DNA of 64,000 bases from Micromonospora andamanensis (GTDB lineage: Bacteria > Actinomycetota > Actinomycetes > Mycobacteriales > Micromonosporaceae). How positions within the stretch are numbered: position 1 is the first letter of the stretch; each line of letters starts with the position of its first letter. A program made the translations under genes and the position numbers. Positions 58,982 to 64,000 of this stretch are shown here, piece by piece. The notes below the pieces were generated by a model. That model saw only the letters and a program-made list of their open reading frames with translations, had not been told where the DNA came from and did not search any database. The DNA is taken from NCBI RefSeq assembly GCF_016863495.1, contig NZ_BOOZ01000026.1, forward strand, positions 1 through 64,000, given 5' to 3'.

Positions 58982-59863
58982 ATGACCCACGCTTTCCACC
59001 ACGAGTGCCACGACGACGCCGGACAGGCACAGATCCTCGACCTGGACGCGGAAGTCCTCGCGGCGCACCTCACCGAGATCACGGCCTGGCTGCCCCTGCA
59101 CACCCCCCCGCGCCAGATCGTGGATCTGGGCAGCGGCACCGGAGCGGGAACCTTCGCCCTTCTCGACCGCTTCCCCGAGGCGCACGTGACAGCCGTCGAC
59201 TCGTCAACCGGACATCTCCAACGCCTGCGGGAAAAGGCGTACGCCCGGGGTGAGACGGAGCGGATCCGGACCGTCCAGGCCAACCTCGACGAGGCCGACT
59301 GGCCCGACCTGGGCACCCCGGACCTGGTGTGGGCCTCCGCTTCGATGCACCACCTGGCCCAACCAGAACAGGTCCTGCGCGCGGTCCACGAACTGTTGCC
59401 CGAGGGCGGCATGTTCGCCGTCGTGGAACTGGCCGGCTTCCCGCGATTCCTTCCCGAGAACGCTCCGGACGACCGACCCGGCCTGGAAGAGCGCTGCCAC
59501 GCCGCCGGGGACCGCGTCCACGCCGAGCACCTCCCCCACCGCGGCGCCGACTGGGGGCCGATGCTCACCGCCGCCGGATTCACCGTCGAGGGCGAGCGAC
59601 AGGTGGACATCAACATCGACGGGGCGGGCGACCAGGCCGTCGGCGCCTACGCCCACGCCAGCCTGCAGCGCATCCGACACAAGGTCGCCGACGCCCTCGC
59701 CGCGGAGGACCTCGCCGCCCTCGACCGGCTGATCGACACCGGCAGCCCACACAGCATCCTGCACCGTAGCGATCTCACAGTCCGAACCAGACGCACCGTC
59801 TGGGCCGCCCGCCGATCGACCCGTCGAGTCGACGCGCCCCGACCTCATCCGCCTACTCGGTGA
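58982..59863 (+). CDS. Class I SAM-dependent methyltransferase
   Basis: A 293-residue methyltransferase: IVDLGSGTGAGTFALLDRFP (SAM loop), VTAVDSSTGHLQRLREKAYA, LGTPDLVWASASMHHLAQPE, and VHELLPEGGMFAVVELAG. The C-terminal 60 residues are extra and helical, then basic and disordered. The first residues contain a His/Cys cluster (THAFHHECHDDAG), unusual for the family. ATG 58982 follows the leaderless promoter. The gene ends overlapping the opposite small membrane gene by 11 bases. Substrate unknown. Confidence 0.9.
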   Translation: MTHAFHHECHDDAGQAQILDLDAEVLAAHLTEITAWLPLHTPPRQIVDLGSGTGAGTFALLDRFPEAHVTAVDSSTGHLQRLREKAYARGETERIRTVQANLDEADWPDLGTPDLVWASASMHHLAQPEQVLRAVHELLPEGGMFAVVELAGFPRFLPENAPDDRPGLEERCHAAGDRVHAEHLPHRGADWGPMLTAAGFTVEGERQVDINIDGAGDQAVGAYAHASLQRIRHKVADALAAEDLAALDRLIDTGSPHSILHRSDLTVRTRRTVWAARRSTRRVDAPRPHPPTR

Positions 59864-59999
59864 TCACCGGCCAGGCGTAGGCAAGCAGCGCGCACGCCGC
59901 TCCGAGCAGAGCGAGTGAGACACCACGGGTGGGCAACGGCAACGCGGCGAGCACGAGCAGGATGACCGCTACGACATAGAGAAACGCCTGCACCGACAT
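59853..59999 (-). CDS. 48-residue membrane protein
   Basis: A short gene below usual size limits: two hydrophobic helices (SVQAFLYVVAVILLVLAALP and GVSLALLGAACALLAYAWPV) joined by a Pro-rich turn. AAGGAG lies 7 bases before ATG 59999, the best ribosome site of the neighbourhood. It overlaps the methyltransferase end on the other strand. Similar tiny membrane proteins are common in actinomycetes; the role is unknown. Confidence 0.7.
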   Translation of the reverse strand: MSVQAFLYVVAVILLVLAALPLPTRGVSLALLGAACALLAYAWPVITE

Positions 60000-60194
60000 G
60001 ACAGTCTCCTTAGGTTAGCTGAAGGCGGATCGATCTCTACCCCCACCGTCCCGGTGGCGAAACCCGAGCAGGACCTGGATTCTCTTCGCATCGCGGCCGC
60101 TGACGACGGATGACCCGCACTCGTACCGCAGCGGGAGTCGGGTCTCCGGCCTGAGCATGATGCGGCCGGTGCGAGAGCCGGCGAGCATGCAGAT

Positions 60195-61448
60195 ATGTCG
60201 AGTACTTTCCGGACACTGAAGATCGTGGCCACAAGCGTCGCGCTGGTGAGCACGATCGCTGTCGTACCCGCATCCGCCACAGCGCAGCCGGGTCCTGCCG
60301 CCGGTGGGCTGGACCGCGCCGAGTTACGCGCCGCCCTCGCCGCGGTGCCCGAAGCCGGCGTGCCAGGCGTCCTGGTCGCGGTACGCGACGGCCGGCGCGA
60401 CTGGCGCGACGCCGCCGGCCAGGCGTTCCTGAGCCCTCCCCGGCCCATGCAGCCGCACCTGCGGCACCGGATCGGCAGCATCACCAAGACGTTCGTCGCC
60501 ACCACCGTGCTCCAACTCGTCGACGAGGGCCGGCTCGGCCTCGACGACCCGATCGGGCAGTGGCTGCCCGACACCGTGCCAGGTGAGCTGGGCACCCAGG
60601 TCAGCGTCCGGATGCTGCTGAACCACACGAGCGGCATCGGCAACTACACCAACGCGATGATCAGTTCCTACGCCGCGATCAACCAGATGCAGGTCACCAC
60701 GTACGCTCCGGCGGACCTGGTCGCCACCGGCCTGGCCATGCCGCCGACGAACGCGCCCGGCGAGGCTTTCAGCTACTCGAACACCAACTACATCCTGGCC
60801 GGACTGCTCATCGAGAAGATCACCGGCAACGATGCGGCCGCCGAGGTGCAACGACGCATCCTGCGACCGCTGAGGCTCAGCGCAACATCGTTCCCCGGCG
60901 ACGATCCGAGGATCCGTGGCCCGCACAGCGGCGCCTACTTCGCCCCGTTCGGCGTGCGCGACCTCAGCGAGTTCAACATGAGCTGGGGGTGGACGGCCGG
61001 CGAGATGATCGCCACCACCGCGGATCTGAACACCTTCTTCCGGGCACTGCTCAGCGGCGATCTGCTCAGTCCGGCCACCCTCGACGAGATGCTCACCGGG
61101 GTACCCTTCGTGCCGGAGCTGCCCGAAGCCGGCGGCTACGGTCTCGGCATCTACTCGGTGCCCACCCCGTGCGGCGAGTTCTGGGGCCACGACGGCGCGA
61201 CTTTCGGCCACCTGACGTTCTCGCTGCACAGCCGCGACGGGGCCCGCCAGGTGTCGACCGGGATCAACATCAGCCACTACCAGGTCGGCCTGCCCGACCC
61301 GCACCCGATCGACACCGCCTGGAACACGCTGCTGGGCACCGCGATATGCCCGGGCGGCGAGGTGAGCAGCCGCTCGGCGGAGGCCGTGGCGTCGTTGCCC
61401 CGCGTGACCCGGATGCCGGGCAACAACGCGGCTGTGCCGGTGCTCTGA
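60195..61448 (+). CDS. Secreted serine hydrolase, class C beta-lactamase/DD-peptidase type
   Basis: A 417-residue serine hydrolase with a signal peptide (IVATSVALVSTIAVVPASAT). Active-site motifs: the nucleophile Ser in GSITKTFVATT (SxxK), the YxN motif in AFSYSNTNY, and HDG in WGHDGATFGH in place of KTG, as in D-Ala-D-Ala carboxypeptidase (R61-like) and esterase members. It acts outside the cell on peptidoglycan stems or esters. ATG 60195. A beta-lactamase activity cannot be inferred from motifs alone. Confidence 0.92.
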   Translation: MSSTFRTLKIVATSVALVSTIAVVPASATAQPGPAAGGLDRAELRAALAAVPEAGVPGVLVAVRDGRRDWRDAAGQAFLSPPRPMQPHLRHRIGSITKTFVATTVLQLVDEGRLGLDDPIGQWLPDTVPGELGTQVSVRMLLNHTSGIGNYTNAMISSYAAINQMQVTTYAPADLVATGLAMPPTNAPGEAFSYSNTNYILAGLLIEKITGNDAAAEVQRRILRPLRLSATSFPGDDPRIRGPHSGAYFAPFGVRDLSEFNMSWGWTAGEMIATTADLNTFFRALLSGDLLSPATLDEMLTGVPFVPELPEAGGYGLGIYSVPTPCGEFWGHDGATFGHLTFSLHSRDGARQVSTGINISHYQVGLPDPHPIDTAWNTLLGTAICPGGEVSSRSAEAVASLPRVTRMPGNNAAVPVL

Positions 61449-61848
61449 GTCCCGTCCGGACGTCGGCCCGTTCCCCCGCCGTGCGCGGGCTGCGGCGGGC
61501 CGGCGTCCGGCGGGTCTCCCAGTTCGACGACCATGCCGGTGCCGACGGCCAGAACCGCACGTACCTCGGCCAGCCTGGACAACGACAGCGATCACACCCC
61601 TACCCGGCTCACACGGTGGGACCGCGCCGTGGCGCCGGCCGACGTGGCCACCGCCCACCTGGTCATGGTCACCGTCGACGACGAGGGCGTACCCGGCCGG
61701 TGCCGCCGCTGCCGCCCCAGACCGACGGCGATCGACGCCGCTACCGCGAGGCACAGATCCGTCGCGAACACCGACTGGCCCTGCGGCCGGCTCTGCTCGA
61801 CGGGACCGGGGAGCGCTGAAGTGTGCTGCGGTGCCAGGTCGACAGGCA
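61449..61848. other. Stretch without a supported gene
   Basis: The 400 bases between the serine hydrolase and acdS contain only composition-driven frames. A plus frame of 114 residues (61533-61877) runs into acdS antisense and shows no family pattern; a second frame ending at 61819 is Arg/Gln-rich without structure. A decayed gene is possible. Confidence 0.4.
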
Positions 61849-62856
61849 CTACTCGAACGCGCTGCTGTAGGCGTTGATGGCGGGCTGGCCGCCGAGGTGG
61901 GCGTACAGGACGTTCGAGTCGCGGGGGATGTCCCGCTCGCGGACCAGGTCGATCAGCCCGGCCATCGACTTGCCTTCGTACACCGGGTCGATGATCATGC
62001 CTTCGAGCCGGCCGGTGAGCCGGATCGCGTCCAGAGTGGACTGGACGGGGACGCCGTAGCGGTCGCCGGCCCAGCCCGCGAGCACGGTGATCTCGTCGTC
62101 GCGCAGCTCACGGCCGAGGCCGATCAGCTCGGCGGTGTTGCGGGCGATCTTCGCCACCTGGGCCCGGGTTTCGTCGATCGTGGCAGAGGCGTCGATGCCG
62201 AGCACGCGCCGCGGCCGGTCCTGACCGGCGAAACCGGCGATCATGCCGGCGTGGGTGCTGCCGGTCACGCTGCACACGATGACCGTGTCGAAGAAGACAC
62301 CGAGTTCCTGCTCCTGGCGCTGCACCTCGTAGGCCCAGTTCGCGAAGCCGAGGCCGCCGAGCGGGTGGTCGGACGCGCCAGCCGGTATCGCATACGGCGT
62401 GCCGCCGGCGGCGCGGACGTCCTCGATCGCCAGGTGCCAGCTCTGTTTGAAGCCGATACCGAAGCCCTCCCGCGCCATGCGTACGTCGGCGCCCATGATC
62501 CGTGACAGCAGGATGTTGCCGACCTTGTCGTTGGCCGGGTCCGGCCAGTCCACCCAGTTCTCCTGCACCAGGACCGCCTTGAGGCCGGCCCGTGCGGCGA
62601 CCGCTGCCACCTGGCGGGTGTGGTTCGACTGGACGCCACCGATGCTGACAAGCGTGTCGGCGCCCTGCCTCAGCGCGTCGGGCAGCAGGTACTCCAGCTT
62701 GCGGGTCTTGTTGCCGCCGAAGGCCAGGCCGCTGTTGCAGTCCTCCCGCTTCACCCAGACACGGGCGCCACCGAGGTGGTCGCTGAGCCGGTCCAACGGG
62801 TGGATCGGGCTGGGGCCGAACAACAGCGGGTATCGCTCGAACGCGTCGAGAGTCAC
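61849..62856 (-). CDS. acdS: 1-aminocyclopropane-1-carboxylate deaminase
   Basis: A 335-residue PLP enzyme that splits ACC, the ethylene precursor of plants, into 2-oxobutanoate and ammonia. Lys50 in FGGNKTRKLEYL binds PLP; IGGVQSNHTRQVAAVAA holds the substrate. The residues that separate true ACC deaminases from D-cysteine desulfhydrases are present: Glu294 in DPVYEGKSM and Leu321 in AHLGGQP (Glu295 and Leu322 in Pseudomonas). It points to life with plants. ATG 62856. The GntR gene upstream on the same strand is the likely regulator. Confidence 0.95.
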   Translation of the reverse strand: MTLDAFERYPLLFGPSPIHPLDRLSDHLGGARVWVKREDCNSGLAFGGNKTRKLEYLLPDALRQGADTLVSIGGVQSNHTRQVAAVAARAGLKAVLVQENWVDWPDPANDKVGNILLSRIMGADVRMAREGFGIGFKQSWHLAIEDVRAAGGTPYAIPAGASDHPLGGLGFANWAYEVQRQEQELGVFFDTVIVCSVTGSTHAGMIAGFAGQDRPRRVLGIDASATIDETRAQVAKIARNTAELIGLGRELRDDEITVLAGWAGDRYGVPVQSTLDAIRLTGRLEGMIIDPVYEGKSMAGLIDLVRERDIPRDSNVLYAHLGGQPAINAYSSAFE

Positions 62857-62991
62857 TGCAACTCCTTCGTCGGAGTGGTCAAGGTGGTGGTCGGAGGCAG
62901 CGCTGGCGTGCCGGCGCGCCGGACGACAGCGTCAGCCAGCGGAACAGCGAGTCCTCGAGGGCCGTCCGCCGGCCAGGGGGCCCACAGGCGC

Positions 62992-63660
62992 CTACCGGTC
63001 GGGCGCCTCGACATCGAACAGGGGATCCAGGCTCAGCCAGTTCTCCCGGGCGGCGAGCGCGGCCCGCTCCACATCGCGGGCCTCACACAGATCGATGATG
63101 CGTTCGTGCAGGGCCACGGAGTCGCGCCCACTGAGCGAGGAGAATCTGAGGCGTTCGAGGCGTCGCAGCATCGGCGTGAACTGCTCCAGCACCGAGCGGA
63201 TCGCCGAATTGGCGGCGGCGGTCACCGCGACTCCGTGGAATTCGTCGTCCGAGGCAATTGCGGCATCGACATCGCCCGCCTGAAGGGCCGCCGCGAACCG
63301 CCGGTTGGCGTCCCGCATGGCCTCGATCTCCGCCGCGGAAAAGTTGGGCACCGCCTCGCGTACGGCCAGCTCGTGCATTGCCGCGGTGACCGACTGCGCC
63401 GCCCTCGCGGCCTGGACATCCAGCGGAGTGACCATCGTGTAACGGCCGGGCTTGGTCTGCACGAGGCCGGCCTCCTCCAGCCGCGCCAACGCCTCCCGCA
63501 CCGGCGTGCGGCTGACACCCAGCCACTGCGCCAGTTCACCGTCGTTGAGTCGTTCCCCCGGCGCCAGTGTGCCGTCGACGATTGCGTCCCGGATCGACCG
63601 GTACGCGTTCTCCCGCAGCAGGGCTCGCGGAATCATTCCCACACGCTCGGGGATCGGCAT
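62992..63660 (-). CDS. GntR/FadR-type transcriptional regulator near acdS
   Basis: A 222-residue FadR-subfamily regulator. The winged helix is seen in NAYRSIRDAIVDGTLAPGER, LNDGELAQWLGVSRTPVREA and LARLEEAGLVQTKPG; the C-terminal FCD ligand domain in EIEAMRDANRRFAAALQAGD, SDDEFHGVAVTAAANSAIRS and ALHERIIDLCEARDVERAAL. The metal-binding Asp and His of FCD domains are kept. Such a regulator next to acdS is typical of actinomycetes. ATG 63660; ATG 63636 is an alternative. It reads toward acdS with a gap of 135 bases. Confidence 0.9.
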   Translation of the reverse strand: MPIPERVGMIPRALLRENAYRSIRDAIVDGTLAPGERLNDGELAQWLGVSRTPVREALARLEEAGLVQTKPGRYTMVTPLDVQAARAAQSVTAAMHELAVREAVPNFSAAEIEAMRDANRRFAAALQAGDVDAAIASDDEFHGVAVTAAANSAIRSVLEQFTPMLRRLERLRFSSLSGRDSVALHERIIDLCEARDVERAALAARENWLSLDPLFDVEAPDR

Positions 63661-63682
63661 GCAACATACTCCACACTGCATG
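63658..63682. promoter_or_regulatory. Possible GntR operator
   Basis: CATGCA (63658-63663) and TGCATG (63677-63682) are inverted 6-bp arms 13 bases apart at the start of the GntR gene. Autoregulation is plausible, the evidence weak. Confidence 0.3.
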
Positions 63683-63740
63683 TGGCCTGGTGTCAACGAG
63701 TCACGGGCCACTGCGGAAGTGCTGGTGGCGGTGGGCGGAG

Positions 63741-64000
63741 TCAGCGAGTGCCGGCGGCGTTCTGCGCGGCGCTGACGATCACGTCGGAGACGACGTCGGG
63801 CTGGGTGGCGAACAGGGCGTGGCTGGCCGAGACGTTTGTGATCTTCGCGTTGATGCGCTTGGCCATGTGCTGCAACATCGCCTGGTCGAAGGCCCTGTCC
63901 TCGGTGGCGATGACCGCCCAGCTCGGCTTGTCGCGCCAGGCGGCGCGCCGCACCGGCGTCGCGAACGCCGCCATGTTGACGGGCACCTGCGAGTCACGGA
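63741..64000 (-). CDS. Alpha/beta hydrolase, N-terminal part outside window
   Basis: The frame is open at the right edge and encodes the last 86 residues of an alpha/beta hydrolase: VNMAAFATPVRRAAWRDKPS, WAVIATEDRAFDQAMLQHMA and ITNVSASHALFATQPDVVSD. The Asp in ATEDRA and the His in SASHALF are the last two members of the catalytic triad. It resembles the EstC/pimeloyl-ACP-esterase-like group of actinomycetes with broad ester substrates. Confidence 0.88.
   Translation of the reverse strand, partial: RDSQVPVNMAAFATPVRRAAWRDKPSWAVIATEDRAFDQAMLQHMAKRINAKITNVSASHALFATQPDVVSDVIVSAAQNAAGTR

Noticed and set aside
61533..61877. Plus-strand frame of 114 residues between serine hydrolase and acdS
   Set aside because: It runs antisense into acdS and shows no recognisable domain.
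1..64000. CRISPR arrays, insertion sequences and prophage genes
   Set aside because: I found no regularly spaced repeats, no transposase or integrase motifs and no structural phage proteins.

Overview
The window is about 70% GC-rich sequence with strong G/C bias at third codon positions, many GTG starts, leaderless-looking promoters, TetR/MerR/HxlR/XRE regulators, ECF sigma factors with fused SnoaL or DUF6596 tails, and mycothiol-type DinB proteins. This points to an actinomycete, most probably of the Micromonosporaceae (Micromonospora-like). It is chromosomal accessory sequence: I see no transposase, integrase, phage gene or CRISPR array.

Layout. 1-5 kb: the end of a GH30 xylanase, then an ABC exporter operon (ATPase, FtsX-type permease, YcxB-like protein). 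5-12 kb: PLP dehydratase, ECF sigma factor with a cupin/DUF6069 frame, MFS transporter, quinone oxidoreductase, metallophosphoesterase. 12-22 kb: a run of one-component regulators, each facing its target gene across a clear inverted repeat (TetR/TIM-barrel protein, MerR-methyltransferase fusion, TetR/NmrA-like plus GDSL, HxlR/SDR). 22-27 kb: phosphotransferases, GNATs, VOC and DinB proteins, with a frameshifted Nudix gene and a GNAT fragment. 27.4-31.4 kb: a tightly coupled four-gene operon (adenylate-forming ligase, small barrel protein, YghO-like GNAT, Acg-type nitroreductase) that looks like an undescribed small pathway. 32-34 kb: an OmpR/histidine-kinase pair.

35.2-37.8 kb: the most unusual locus. 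Two tandem tRNA-shaped RNAs with anomalous anticodon loops and lengthened acceptor stems lie behind one promoter, 19 bases before a gene that joins a zinc-ribbon domain to an SDR fold whose catalytic Tyr is replaced. An orphan multi-pass membrane protein follows.

38-51 kb: an ECF42 sigma/YCII pair, many GNATs, a GIY-YIG protein, a chloramphenicol phosphotransferase gene (cpt), DUF4241 and SnoaL proteins, gene remnants, and a 17-bp tandem duplication between two convergent stops. 51-56 kb: cobalamin-independent methionine synthase (metE) under a cobalamin riboswitch, then a CoaD-like/DUF6817 pair. 56-64 kb: a drug-efflux MFS gene facing its XRE-cupin regulator, a methyltransferase, a 48-residue membrane protein, a serine hydrolase, ACC deaminase (acdS) with a GntR regulator, and the end of an alpha/beta hydrolase.

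Genes that clearly work together are the ABC operon, the regulator-target pairs, the four-gene ligase operon, the two-component system, metE with its riboswitch, and acdS with GntR. Starts were moved from the longest frame wherever a ribosome site, stop overlap or family length argued for it. All functions are from reading the sequence, without database searches.
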